Shown: positions 51,031 through 59,582, numbered from the stretch's first letter. The stretch is DNA of 64,000 nucleotides from Micromonospora sp. RHAY321 (GCF_023896955.1 NZ_JAMHIW010000001.1:124001-188000), one strand, 5' to 3'. Notes: generated from the sequence alone by a model not told the origin. A program made the numbers and translations.

Positions 51031-51654
51031 TCAGCCGGTGAATTCGTTGACGCCGAGGGCGAAGTCCCAGTGGCCGACCCCGTTGCCGGCAAGGCCCACC
51101 GTGACCACGCCTACTCCTTCCAGCCAGTGCGCCATTTTCAGGCCGCCGACGTCCAGCGGGCGCAGGCCGAGGCTCTCGATGAATGCCGCCACGCCCGCCT
51201 TGGCCTGCGCATTGTCGCCAGCGATGAAGACGTTGGGCCGGCCCTTCTCCAGGACATTACGGAAGATGGTGTTGAATGCCTTCACCACGCTGGCGCTGGC
51301 CGGGGCCACCTTGGCGACTTCCTGCGCGATCGAGGTCTCCTCGCTGTGGGCCAGTCCGTCGAACGTGGCGTTGAAGGGGTTGCTGATGTCGACGATGACC
51401 TTGCCCGCGAGGGCGTCTCCGTACTCGGCGACGACCGGAACGACACCGTCATACAACAGGGCCGTGATGACGATGTCCCCGGCCGGGACGGCGCCCCACT
51501 TGCCCGTCGTCGCGCCGCCGCCCAGAGCCTTCGCCAGGTCATCGGCCTTGGACTGATCGCGTCCCATGACCTCGACGGTGTTGCCGCCCGCCACCGCGAG
51601 CGTGCCGATGGTACGGGCCATGTTGCCCGTACCGATGAGGGTGATGCTGCTCAC
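51031..51654 (-). CDS. NADPH-dependent F420 reductase family protein
   Basis: A 207-residue Rossmann-fold protein of the NADP oxidoreductase, coenzyme F420-dependent family: ITLIGTGNMARTIGTLAV (GxGxxA nucleotide loop), GRDQ, VIVDISNPFNATFDGL and VVKAFNTIFRNVL, FIAGDNAQAK. It would move hydride between NADPH and F420 or reduce a related substrate. Read leftward behind the SDR gene with 183 bp between, so possibly cotranscribed with it. It lies inside the two halves of an IS relic. Confidence 0.88.
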   Translation of the reverse strand: MSSITLIGTGNMARTIGTLAVAGGNTVEVMGRDQSKADDLAKALGGGATTGKWGAVPAGDIVITALLYDGVVPVVAEYGDALAGKVIVDISNPFNATFDGLAHSEETSIAQEVAKVAPASASVVKAFNTIFRNVLEKGRPNVFIAGDNAQAKAGVAAFIESLGLRPLDVGGLKMAHWLEGVGVVTVGLAGNGVGHWDFALGVNEFTG

Positions 51655-51837
51655 GAGGTGTGCTCTCTTCCTGTTCTCAAGGTCTCGCTCTGTCTCGTTC
51701 GTGCCGGGTTAGGCGCCGGGCGTCGGCCGCGGAGTTTCTGGGCCAACTGCCGCGCCTTCCCGGCACCTCCGGCTCGTCGTCTTCCGCCGGTCGATTGGGC
51801 GTTGTGGGGTGTGACCGCGGCATTCCTGATGTGTGGT

Positions 51838-52572
51838 TCAGATGGCGGTGGTGCCGCCGTCGGCGACCAGTTCCAGGCCGTTGACGTAGCTGGAGTCGTC
51901 GGAGGCGAGGAACAGGGCGACGGTGGCGATTTCTTCGGGGCGGCCCATCTGGCTGCGGGGGATGAGGGACTCGAACTGGCGCTTGGTGGCCTCGTCGAAC
52001 AGTTCTTCCTGCTTGGCGGTGGCGACCTGGCCGGGGGTCAGGACGTTGACCCGGATCTTGCGGTCGCGCAGTTCGTTGAGCCAGACGCGGGCCCAGGCCT
52101 GCTGGACGGCCTTGCTGCCGGCGTAGAGGCTCCAGCCGGGGAAGGCGCCGAGGGAGGCGTTGGAGCCGGTCATGAGGATGGAGCCGCCGTCGTTGAAGAG
52201 CGGGAGGGCCTTCTGGACGGTGAACAGGGTGCCCCGGGCGTTGAGCCCGAACCAGGTGTCGAACTGGGCCTCGGTGATCTCGCCGAGCGGGGCGGGCTCG
52301 CCGCCGCCGGCGCTGGCCCACAGTACGTCGAGGCTTCCCTTCTCCCGCTTGACGGTGTCGTACAGGCGGTCCAGGTCGTCCAGGTTGGCGGCGTCGCCCT
52401 GGACGCCGGTGACGTTGCGGCCGATCTGCTTCACGGCCTCGTCCAGGGCGTCCTGGCGGCGGCCGGTGATGAAGACGTGCGCTCCCTCGTCGACGAACAG
52501 CTTCGCGCCGGCCAGCGCCATGCCGGTGGTGCCGCCAGTGATGACCGCTACCTTGCCGTCAAGCTTTCCCAT
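51838..52572 (-). CDS. Short-chain dehydrogenase/reductase (SDR)
   Basis: A 244-residue complete SDR: VAVITGGTTGMALAGAKLF (TGxxxGxA variant), DVLWASAGGGEPAPLG (NAG replaced by SAG), Ser in LMTGSNASLGAFPGW, catalytic YAGSK, and PGQVAT. It uses NAD(P)H to reduce or oxidise an unknown alcohol/ketone. The start has an AGCGATC-poor leader and lies 144 bp from a divergent TetR regulator whose operator-like repeats sit between them. Confidence 0.93.
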   Translation of the reverse strand: MGKLDGKVAVITGGTTGMALAGAKLFVDEGAHVFITGRRQDALDEAVKQIGRNVTGVQGDAANLDDLDRLYDTVKREKGSLDVLWASAGGGEPAPLGEITEAQFDTWFGLNARGTLFTVQKALPLFNDGGSILMTGSNASLGAFPGWSLYAGSKAVQQAWARVWLNELRDRKIRVNVLTPGQVATAKQEELFDEATKRQFESLIPRSQMGRPEEIATVALFLASDDSSYVNGLELVADGGTTAI

Positions 52573-52621
52573 GATCGCTCCTTGGGGTCGGTGGTGCCGT
52601 GCGCACCTGGGGCGACGATGT

Positions 52622-52632
52622 TATGTACACCG
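52622..52632. promoter_or_regulatory. TetR-site direct repeat 1
   Basis: TATGTACACCG, containing the palindromic core TGTACA. An identical copy is at 52676-52686. Confidence 0.6.
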
Positions 52633-52675
52633 CCCTGTGTGCTTAAGGTACGGGGCAGGCGGCCGGGACGCAAAC

Positions 52676-52686
52676 TATGTACACCG
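52676..52686. promoter_or_regulatory. TetR-site direct repeat 2
   Basis: Second exact TATGTACACCG, 54 bp from the first and 31 bp before the TetR start. The repeat pair spans the divergent promoter region, so the TetR product probably represses both itself and the SDR gene. Confidence 0.6.
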
Positions 52687-52716
52687 GTCGTTACCCAGCT
52701 GGGGTACCATGAACCC

Positions 52717-53358
52717 ATGACGGAGCTGGAGAAGGGCCCCCAGGGCCGCCGCCGGGGCCGGGGTGCCCGCGAGCGCATCATCAGCGCGTCCCAGCAGCTG
52801 TTCCGCGAGCAGGGCATCAACCGCACCGGCATGGACCAGCTTTGCGCGGCGGCCCAGGTGTCCAAGCGCACGGCCTACCAGCACTTCACCGGCAAGGACG
52901 AACTCGTCGCCGAGTACCTGCGCCGGTTCGACCCCTCCGTTCTGTCCGGCGTGTTCGACCGCACCGACCTCACGCCCCGCGAGCGGCTCCTGGCCGCCTT
53001 CGACGTCCCTCCCACCACCCCCCTGTGCCCCTACATCGGCGCCGCCGTCGAACTTCACGACCCCCAGCACCCCGCATCCCAGTACGCGCGCGACTACAAG
53101 GAAGCCGTCGCCGCGCGGCTCGCAGACACCGCCCGGGAAGCCGGCGCCGCGGAGCCTGAACAGCTCGGCGAGCAGCTCGCGCTGCTCATCGACGGCGCTG
53201 CGGCCCGGACCCGGGTTCTCAACGCCGACGCCTTCCCCACCGCCGCCGCCATCGCCGCCGTCCTCATCGACAACGCCATCCCCGCGTCATCTCCTCGGCA
53301 GCCCAGCGATGACCGCGGAACTACCGGGTCTGCTCCCGTTCCGGTGGGAGGCCAATGA
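52717..53358 (+). CDS. TetR family transcriptional regulator
   Basis: A 213-residue regulator from ATG 52717 (MTELEKGPQGRRRGRGARER). The DNA-binding domain is IISASQQLFREQGINRTGMDQLCAAAQVSKRTAYQHFTGKDELVAEYL (residues 20-67, recognition part VSKRTAYQHF); the rest is an alpha-helical ligand/dimer domain with PLCPYIGAAVELHDPQHP, a feature of the SACE_7040/YxaF-type members. It is divergent from the SDR gene. The C-terminal tail runs to the right half of the IS relic. Confidence 0.92.
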   Translation: MTELEKGPQGRRRGRGARERIISASQQLFREQGINRTGMDQLCAAAQVSKRTAYQHFTGKDELVAEYLRRFDPSVLSGVFDRTDLTPRERLLAAFDVPPTTPLCPYIGAAVELHDPQHPASQYARDYKEAVAARLADTAREAGAAEPEQLGEQLALLIDGAAARTRVLNADAFPTAAAIAAVLIDNAIPASSPRQPSDDRGTTGSAPVPVGGQ

Positions 53359-53410
53359 CGGCCGGATCACGCCTTGTCGCCCGGAAGGCGACGTCGAGTT
53401 CGGCGTAGCC

Positions 53411-53629
53411 GGAGCGGTAGATCACGCCGTACAAGGGCAAGATCAAACCCGATCCGCAGAAGGCCGCCAACCGGGCTCATGCCCGGCTTCGCGGGTCCGG
53501 CGAACGCGGCCAACGCCCAGCTCAAGTACCGGCGCATCCTGCTCAAAGTCCGCGTCAGCCCCCGCGGGGGCGGTGGACTCGCCAAAAACCATCCACGTGC
53601 TTCAGAACTACCAAGCAACCGCAGGATGA
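53411..53629 (+). mobile_element. IS5-type transposase relic, C-terminal piece
   Basis: Frames 1-3 together give ITPYKGKIKPDPQKAANRAH, ARLRG(P)GERANAQLKYRRILLKVRVSPRG and LAKTIHVLQNYQATAG with a TGA at 53627-53629. This is the end of the same type of IS5-like transposase whose start is at 50831. Extra bases at about 53506 and at the A-run near 53585 break the frame. Thus the relic's two halves embrace the reductase/SDR/TetR block. Confidence 0.8.
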
Positions 53630-53722
53630 AAAGCGCCCATGATCCAGTGCAGCCCACTTGCACGACGCGGTTGCCCAGGCGCTCAGACCAACTGCCAGCT
53701 TAGGGATCGTCGACGGGCACCA

Positions 53723-55147
53723 TCAGCGGCAGATCTGCGCACGAACCTCGGCGACGGCGTCGGCAAGGGCTTCCACTCCGTCGATGATGGAGCGTTCGGT
53801 GAGGGTGGCGTAGCCGAAGATCAGCCCGCCGGGTCCGGCGGAGCTCAGTCGGTACCGGGAGACGCCTTGCACGACCAGTCCACGCCGGGCGGAAGCAGCC
53901 ACGACCGGCGCCTCGTCGAGGTCGTGCGGGAGCCAGGTTACGACGTGTTGGCCCGCCGCGACACCGACCGGTTCCAGTTCGGGCAGCCGTGCGCGCAGCG
54001 CGGCCAGGAGTGCGTCGCGGCGGCGGCGGTAGACCGGGCGCATGCGCCGTAGATGCCGGTCGAATTCGCCGCGGGTGAGGAAGTCGGCGAACGTTAGTTG
54101 GTCGATGACGGGAGAGCCGCGGTCGGCCCGTACCTTGGCCGCCGTGATGTCATCGACCAGGTGTGACGGCGCAAGCAGCCACCCGAGGCGCAGCCCTGGT
54201 GCCAGGGTCTTGCTCGCTGTGCCGCAGTAGACGACGGTGTCGGGTGCCAGCCCCTGCATGGCGCCGACCGGCGAGCGGTCATAGCGGTACTCCGCGTCGT
54301 AGTCGTCCTCGATCACCACGGCGCCGCGACGCTGCGCCCAGCCGATGACCCGCGCCCGCGCGGTGGCCGACAGGACGCCGCCGGTGGGCCACTGGTGCGA
54401 AGGCGTCAGCACGATGGCGTCCGCGTCGGTCTGTTCGAGCTTCTCGACGAGAATGCCGTCTGGCCCGACCGGGACGCCGATCACGTCCAGGCCGAGGGCG
54501 GCCGCGACGAGGCGGGCGTCGTCGTCCGCGGACGGGTCCTCGACGGCCAACCTGCGGGCGCCGCGCGCCGCGAGCACCTGCAGTATCAGCGCGACGCCTT
54601 GGCCATAGCCACTGCAGATCACGACGTTCTCCTGGCGGGCCGATGTGCCGCGGACCCGGCTGAGGTAGTCGATCAGGGCTGCGTGCAGTTCGGGTACGCC
54701 ACGCCCGTCGAGGTAGGCGAAGCGTTCGTTCGGCGTGGTGGTGAGGACCGTTCGCACCGAACGCAGCCAGGCGGCCCGGGGGAATGACGACACGTCGGTG
54801 CGGCCGTACCCGAAGTCGATCCCGGCCGCCGGCCGATCCCCGCCGCGCCGGCCCGCCGACGGCGGAACCGGCTCGACCGCGACCTGGGTGTAGCCGCCCG
54901 CCCGACTGGTGATGTAGCCCTCGGCGACGAGTTGCTGGTAGGCCTCGACCACGACGCCGCGTGAGACTCCCAGATCGGCTGCGATGGTGCGGGTGGGCGG
55001 CAGGGACGTCCCGAGACGCAACCGGCCGGCCCGGATGCTGCCCCGGATCGAGGCGGCAATCTGCCGGTGCAGCGGTTCGGCCGCAGACCGGTCGACATGG
55101 ATGAGCAGGTCCTCCGCGGTGCTCGAATTGGTCCTGGATCGGCCCAT
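53723..55147 (-). CDS. MocR/GabR-type regulator (GntR domain fused to aminotransferase fold)
   Basis: A 474-residue PLP-dependent MocR-subfamily regulator. The N-terminal GntR winged helix is PLHRQIAASIRGSIRAGRLR and LPPTRTIAADLGVSRGVVVEAYQQL; the C-terminal class I aminotransferase domain has IEDDYDAEYRYD (PLP Asp 281/282) and the PLP Lys313 in GTASKTLAPGLR. Such proteins sense PLP or amino compounds and regulate a divergent gene, here the FAD oxidase 47 bp away. Confidence 0.94.
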   Translation of the reverse strand: MGRSRTNSSTAEDLLIHVDRSAAEPLHRQIAASIRGSIRAGRLRLGTSLPPTRTIAADLGVSRGVVVEAYQQLVAEGYITSRAGGYTQVAVEPVPPSAGRRGGDRPAAGIDFGYGRTDVSSFPRAAWLRSVRTVLTTTPNERFAYLDGRGVPELHAALIDYLSRVRGTSARQENVVICSGYGQGVALILQVLAARGARRLAVEDPSADDDARLVAAALGLDVIGVPVGPDGILVEKLEQTDADAIVLTPSHQWPTGGVLSATARARVIGWAQRRGAVVIEDDYDAEYRYDRSPVGAMQGLAPDTVVYCGTASKTLAPGLRLGWLLAPSHLVDDITAAKVRADRGSPVIDQLTFADFLTRGEFDRHLRRMRPVYRRRRDALLAALRARLPELEPVGVAAGQHVVTWLPHDLDEAPVVAASARRGLVVQGVSRYRLSSAGPGGLIFGYATLTERSIIDGVEALADAVAEVRAQICR

Positions 55148-55178
55148 GAAATCGGACCTTACCGGGTGTACCGATTTC
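55148..55178. promoter_or_regulatory. MocR operator candidate
   Basis: GAAATCGG (55148-55155) and CCGATTTC (55171-55178) form an 8-bp-arm dyad in the 47-bp gap between the divergent genes. One arm touches the MocR ATG, so occupancy would block both starts. Confidence 0.65.
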
Positions 55179-55194
55179 CGTCACGCTCAGACGT

Positions 55195-56544
55195 ATGACA
55201 ACGACCAGTCCCCGCTTCGACGGCCGCCTCCTCACCCCGGGTAATCCGGGTTATGACGCGGCCCGCACCGTCTGGAACGCCATGATTGACCGGCGCCCGC
55301 GGATGATCGTGCAGGCCGCCAGCGTCACCGACGTGGTGGCCGCGGTGCGCCTGGCCCGCGAACTCGACCTGGAGATCGGAGTGCGCTGCGGCGGGCACAA
55401 CGTGGCCGGCCTCGCCGTCCCCGCGAACGGCCTGATGATCGACCTGACCCCGTTGAACGGCGTTCGGGTCGACCCGATCCGCCGACGCGCCCGGGTCCAG
55501 GGCGGCGCGCTGCTCGGCGCACTCGACCGGGCGTCGCAGCCATACGGCCTCGCCACGACCGCCGGTAACGTCTCGCACACCGGGGTCGGCGGCCTGACCC
55601 TCGGCGGCGGCATGGGCTGGCTCGCCCGCCAACACGGGTTGGCCTGCGACAACGTCGTCTCCTACACGATGGTCACCGCGGACGGGGACGTCGTGACCGC
55701 GAGCCGCACCGAGAACCCCGACCTCTACTGGGGCCTGCGTGGCGGTGGCGGCAACTTCGGCATCGTCACCGACTTCGAATTCCAGTTACACCACACCGGA
55801 ACGCAGACCCTGGTCGCCGAATTCGACTTCCCCGCCGAGGACGCCGTGCCGGTGCTCGAGGGCTGGCGGGACCTCAACGCCGTCGCGCCGCGGCAGGCGA
55901 CCTTCACCGCCGATGTCCACAGCACGGCCATCGGCCCGATCGCCACCGTCGGCTTCGTATGGGTCGGCGACCCGGCACAGGGTCACCGGTTGCTGCCGGC
56001 GATGCGCGCGCTCGGGCGCCCGGTCGCCGAGCGGGTCACTACGCTGTCGTACCTCGAGCTTCAGCACCGTGACGACACCGTCGGCGGCCACGCCTATCGG
56101 CGGTACTCCAGCGCGCACTACCTGCGGCAATTCCCCACCGCCGCGATCGAGGCGTTCCTGCTGCGCGGCGCGGCGGACCTGCGCGCCGACACCCAACTGC
56201 CCAGCGTCGGCCTGCAGGCGCACGGTGGCGCCATCGCCGACGTCGCGGATGCCGACGCGGCGTTCAGCCACCGCGGCACCATGTTCGAGTTCGGCGCCGG
56301 CTCCCGCTGGACCGACCCGTCCGAAGACGACAACCGGATGGCAGCGGCTCGCAGTGCCGGAGCCGCGCTCGACCCGTACGCCGACGGCGTCTACGTCAAC
56401 TCGCTCGCCGCCGACGAGGGGCAACGCGGGGTACGCCGCGCATACCCGGCCGCCAAGCTCGCCAGGCTCACCGCACTCAAGACGATCTGGGACCCGCACA
56501 ACGTGTTCCACCTCAACCACAACATCCGGCCCCACAGCCAGTAG
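55195..56544 (+). CDS. FAD-binding oxidoreductase (BBE/6-HDNO type)
   Basis: A 449-residue FAD-linked oxidase: EIGVRCGGHNVAGLA with His68 as the likely covalent FAD site, GVGGLTLGGGMGWLARQHGL, and YWGLRGGGGNFGIVTDFEF; the berberine-bridge tail is WDPHNVFHLNHNI. The Cys required for a second covalent link in plant BBE enzymes is not found at the expected place, so the FAD is probably mono-covalent. It oxidises an unidentified amine, alcohol or sugar with O2. Divergent from a MocR regulator that probably controls it. Confidence 0.93.
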   Translation: MTTTSPRFDGRLLTPGNPGYDAARTVWNAMIDRRPRMIVQAASVTDVVAAVRLARELDLEIGVRCGGHNVAGLAVPANGLMIDLTPLNGVRVDPIRRRARVQGGALLGALDRASQPYGLATTAGNVSHTGVGGLTLGGGMGWLARQHGLACDNVVSYTMVTADGDVVTASRTENPDLYWGLRGGGGNFGIVTDFEFQLHHTGTQTLVAEFDFPAEDAVPVLEGWRDLNAVAPRQATFTADVHSTAIGPIATVGFVWVGDPAQGHRLLPAMRALGRPVAERVTTLSYLELQHRDDTVGGHAYRRYSSAHYLRQFPTAAIEAFLLRGAADLRADTQLPSVGLQAHGGAIADVADADAAFSHRGTMFEFGAGSRWTDPSEDDNRMAAARSAGAALDPYADGVYVNSLAADEGQRGVRRAYPAAKLARLTALKTIWDPHNVFHLNHNIRPHSQ

Positions 56545-56795
56545 CGCAGCCGGCTGCTCCTGCCCGGCCTGGCCACGGGCTGTCCGCGGCGCAGGGCCCT
56601 GGCGGCTCCGCTGGTGCCCTGCGGCGGGCTCACGCCAGTGACCGGCCGTATCGGTGCGCGCCGCCACCACCTCAGGCAGCGCCACGGGGCGCCGACGATG
56701 CCGGTGCAAGGATCAGCAATCCGCCGCCGGTGAACGCGTTAGACCGGTCCCGGCCACGAGCCCGACCTCCGAGCAACGCGGCTGCCGCCCAGGGG

Positions 56796-57293
56796 TCAGT
56801 CCTTGTCGCCCTTCTTCTCGTCGCGGTTCATGGCCAGGTCGAGCGCGAGGACGCTGCCGATGATGAGCAGCGGGTCGACGCCAGCGGTGACCTGCACGGC
56901 GTAGGTGTCCCGGATCGTCAGCCACCTCTTGGAGACCGCGGCCACCTCGGTGCCGTCGCGTTCGATCACGTACTCGTGGTCGAGCAGGTCACCCTTCATC
57001 TCCAGGTCGTCCGGCCCCGGCACGTCGATGGTGAACTTGTCGCGGAACGGCGTGAGCAGATTCTTGCGGACCTCCGCGGCCTTCTCGCCGCCGATCCGGA
57101 TCTCGTACGTGGGACGCAGCGCCACCAGGTGCCGGTGCAGCGTGGCGACCTCACGACCGGAGGCGTCCTCGATGACGACCTTGTTGCGGACGCTGAGCAC
57201 CTTGCCGTCAACGTGGAAGACCTTGGTCCCGTGCTCGTCGAGCACGTCGAAGTCGTCGCCGAACGAGAAGAACCGCTCCCTAATGACAAACAT
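56796..57293 (-). CDS. LURP-one-related family protein
   Basis: A 165-residue tubby-like beta-barrel protein (LURP-one/DUF567). Typical signs are FVIRERFFSFGDDFDVLDEHG and VFHVDGKVLSVRNKVVIED, and repeated strands through TYEIRIGGEKAAEVRK and LDHEYVIERDGTEVAAVSKRW, with a hydrophobic C-terminal helix. The role in bacteria is unknown; phosphoinositide-like lipid binding is only an analogy. Confidence 0.9.
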   Translation of the reverse strand: MFVIRERFFSFGDDFDVLDEHGTKVFHVDGKVLSVRNKVVIEDASGREVATLHRHLVALRPTYEIRIGGEKAAEVRKNLLTPFRDKFTIDVPGPDDLEMKGDLLDHEYVIERDGTEVAAVSKRWLTIRDTYAVQVTAGVDPLLIIGSVLALDLAMNRDEKKGDKD

Positions 57294-57742
57294 GATTCGA
57301 TTCTCCCCCGCCGCGCACCGAGGCGTCGACCTCGAAACCGATCGTCATGGACCGCCCTGGCCCATCTCACGGCTGTCGCCCTCTGGCAGTAGCTCGCCGG
57401 TGACGACGTCGACGAGGCCGAGGAGGCGGTGGGCTGCGGTGATGGCGAGGCACAGGGTCCCAGCGCGGCTTGGTCGATGCGCTCGTCGAGGATCTGCCCG
57501 CAACGTGGCGGTGTCGACGCCGGATGGAAGACCCGCTCACCTCCCAGGGATCGACGACGGATCATGTGCTACGGTAGCCGAGTTGCAGTTTTGATTTCCG
57601 TAGACGTTTTCCGGCGCCTGATGGGGCATCTGAAACCCATCCAGGCGCCTTTCGTTTTTCGTGTCGTTTCGACGCGGGTGATCAACGCGGCGGCGTAAGG
57701 GTCCGCACAGTGCGGTCTCTAACAGCCTGCGAAGGAGCAGAC
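57294..57742. other. Upstream region of cspA, 449 bp
   Basis: No gene recognised between 57294 and about 57560. The last 150 bases are the promoter/leader of cspA, including the hairpin described separately. Confidence 0.5.
57613..57660 (+). terminator. Attenuator-like hairpin in the cspA leader
   Basis: GGCGCCTGATGGG pairs with CCCAT-C-CAGGCGCC (13 bp, one bulged C, 10-nt loop) and is followed by TTTCGTTTTTC. This is a rho-independent terminator shape located 83-130 bp upstream of the cspA start and therefore inside the leader. Confidence 0.7.
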
Positions 57743-57946
57743 ATGACTACAGGCACCGTGAAGTGGTTCAACGCCGACAAGGGCTTCGGCTTCATCAGCC
57801 CGGACGACGGCGGCGCCGACGTCTTCGCCCACTTCTCCGCGATCTCGGCGAGCGGCTTCCGCAGCCTCGACGAGAATCAGAAGGTGGAGTTCGACATCAC
57901 CCAGGGCCAGAAGGGCCCGCAGGCGGAGAACATCCGCCCGCTCTGA
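57743..57946 (+). CDS. cspA: Cold shock protein
   Basis: A 67-residue cold-shock-domain protein. RNP1 (KGFGFISP) and RNP2 (VFAHFSAI) are intact; it starts [17 protein letters not shown] and ends QAENIRPL. It binds single-stranded nucleic acid and melts RNA structure. Start is ATG 57743 with GAAGGAG. A conserved-looking leader hairpin upstream and a strong terminator downstream make this a separate, autonomously regulated unit. Confidence 0.97.
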   Translation: MTTGTVKWFNADKGFGFISPDDGGADVFAHFSAISASGFRSLDENQKVEFDITQGQKGPQAENIRPL

Positions 57947-57957
57947 TCCACACTCGA

Positions 57958-57995
57958 CGAACGGCGGCCTGACTGGTTCAGCAGGCCGCCGTTCG
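57958..57995 (+). terminator. cspA terminator
   Basis: CGAACGGCGGCCTG and its exact complement form a 14-bp stem with a 10-nt loop, 11 bases after the cspA stop, followed by GCGTTT. Confidence 0.85.
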
Positions 57996-58171
57996 GCGTT
58001 TCATGCGCTCACCACGGCATCGCGAGATCGTCCGATCGGCAGAAGGCCGACCGTCTCGGTGTGGAGCCAGCTCCAGCACTGCCCCCCTTTTCTCCACTCT
58101 GGACGATTCGGACCTCGGGCGCTAGTCTGCCCAGGCCGACTGTCAGCTCGCCCAAGGCGCGCCTCTGGCTC

Positions 58172-58366
58172 ATGAACCAGACAGACCCAGACCTCCACCC
58201 TTATCGCCAAGAAGCCGAATTCCGCATCGCCGCCGCCCTGACGGTTGAGGCACGTACGGTCGCGGTCCAGGTGGAGCCCACCATGGTCGGACTCGACGCC
58301 GCGCCTCCTGATGACTGTCAGACAGCCGGGGCCCGGGGTGCACGGCGTTACATCCTGAAGGGTTGA
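58172..58366 (+). CDS. Short hypothetical protein, coupled to next gene
   Basis: Sixty-four residues from ATG 58172 (MNQTDPDLHPYRQEAEFRIAAALTVEARTVAVQVEPTMV as the first 39 residues, two lines of text avoided by position). The stop TGA (58364-58366) overlaps the ATG of the next gene by one base. An upstream frame-open start at 58061 looks non-coding. No family recognised. Confidence 0.4.
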   Translation: MNQTDPDLHPYRQEAEFRIAAALTVEARTVAVQVEPTMVGLDAAPPDDCQTAGARGARRYILKG

Positions 58367-58653
58367 TGACTATGACGACGACCTACTCGGGTCCTGCGAG
58401 GCTGATCCTGGTCGACGGCGCATGCATATCCGGCATGGTTTCCCTCAGTACCAACCAGCGCGGAGGACTCAACGGCTGGGGCGGCACGTTCCGTCCGGAC
58501 GAGATCACATCAGACCTTCGCAGCGCAGTCGAAGGGCTGCAATTGGAACTGCCCTACGATCGGATGGGGACGGTCGCCGTCACCGGCATTCGCAAGCTAC
58601 TCGCCACGCAGGTGTTGATATCGTTGGCAGGCCGCGGACCCGCACCATTCTGA
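58366..58653 (+). CDS. Hypothetical protein
   Basis: Ninety-five residues from ATG 58366, or from ATG 58372, with GAAGGG upstream. It reads YSGPARLILVDGACISGMVS, NGWGGTFRPDEITSDL and ends RKLLATQVLISLAGRGPAPF. A beta-rich small domain is likely. Translational coupling with the preceding short gene is suggested by the overlapping stop and start. Confidence 0.55.
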   Translation: MTMTTTYSGPARLILVDGACISGMVSLSTNQRGGLNGWGGTFRPDEITSDLRSAVEGLQLELPYDRMGTVAVTGIRKLLATQVLISLAGRGPAPF

Positions 58654-58709
58654 TCGTGCGCCGCATTGCCGCCGCTACATCGTCGCCGCGACGCGGTCAC
58701 TCTGCTCTG

Positions 58710-58937
58710 ATGCAGCGAGCCACCGCCCTCACCGTTCACACCACCGGTGCCCTCATCGTCGGCTACCTCGTCGCCCTCGCCTGGTGGGGCATCCGACTCA
58801 CCGCACACACCCTGCGGCTTGCCTTCCCCCAGCCTGGACTAGCGCTGCGCCGCCTCACCGACCGCCACAGCAACGAGAAGACTGAAGAAGCCGTTTCTGG
58901 TCGCTCGCGGAATCACGCTCTCTCCGCGGCCGTCTAG
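58710..58937 (+). CDS. Possible small membrane protein
   Basis: Seventy-five residues from ATG 58710 with one good helix (GALIVGYLVALAWWGIRL) and a hydrophilic tail. There is no convincing ribosome-binding site and no known family, so it may not be expressed. Confidence 0.3.
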   Translation: MQRATALTVHTTGALIVGYLVALAWWGIRLTAHTLRLAFPQPGLALRRLTDRHSNEKTEEAVSGRSRNHALSAAV

Positions 58938-59582
58938 CACGAGGCGACCAACTCGGACGGACGAGGTCGCAGCTCACATGGATCATGATCCTGTGGGCCC
59001 ATCCTCAGCTGGAAGACGTGAAGGCCCTACGCTCTGATCCCAGCGCGCCGCGCACCAGCATGGACCACAATGGCCGCGCCGGCTTCACCATAAGGCTCCC
59101 GCCCCAGGAAACCTGGCTGCTTGTTGAGGTGCGAACCGGGGCCAGGTGGCACTCGCCCTCCGAACCGGCTCCGCCTTACCCGCGGCTCGCGGTTGGGCAG
59201 CGCACGAGCTTACCGGCTCCATCGACATCTGCGCATGAAGAGGTACTTTCGTCCGTCTCGGACGAAAGTTCGGTTGAGCCGACGGAAAGTTATAGACACG
59301 TGCACATGTCTTTTGTAGCGTCGGCCAGGTCGATTGTGTTTCGTCGCGGTTAACCGCGACGTCGGCGGCCCTGGCTGCCGGCCGACACCTGACCGCCCCT
59401 GTCCCCTACCCGTGTCCTCCGCCCGCTCTCGACCACGCAACCTCGAGGCCGTCGGCAACCTGCTCGACGCCGCGGTGGCGGCGTGCGTCGCGACGGGCTA
59501 CTCAGCCATGCCCGCACAGGTCCATCAAGGAGTTGTTGGCTTCCTCGACCTGCCCCGACCAGTCCCGAGCAAGGAGAGGCAG
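58938..59582. other. Regulatory region before the sugar dehydrogenase, 645 bp
   Basis: No gene is recognised. Between 59245 and 59295 is a compact regulatory-looking block: an 11-bp hairpin ACTTTCGTCCG/CGGACGAAAGT (59245-59269) followed by a third copy of the motif (GACGGAAAGT, 59281-59290), then TATAGA at 59291-59296 as a possible -10. Confidence 0.5.

Noticed and set aside
50731..53358. An 875-codon open frame on the plus strand
   Set aside because: It runs through the IS relic, antisense to two minus-strand genes, and only its last 213 codons are the real TetR gene.
58061..58366. Longer start for the short hypothetical gene
   Set aside because: The first 37 codons contain no coding bias and no ribosome-binding site; ATG 58172 is the more reasonable choice.
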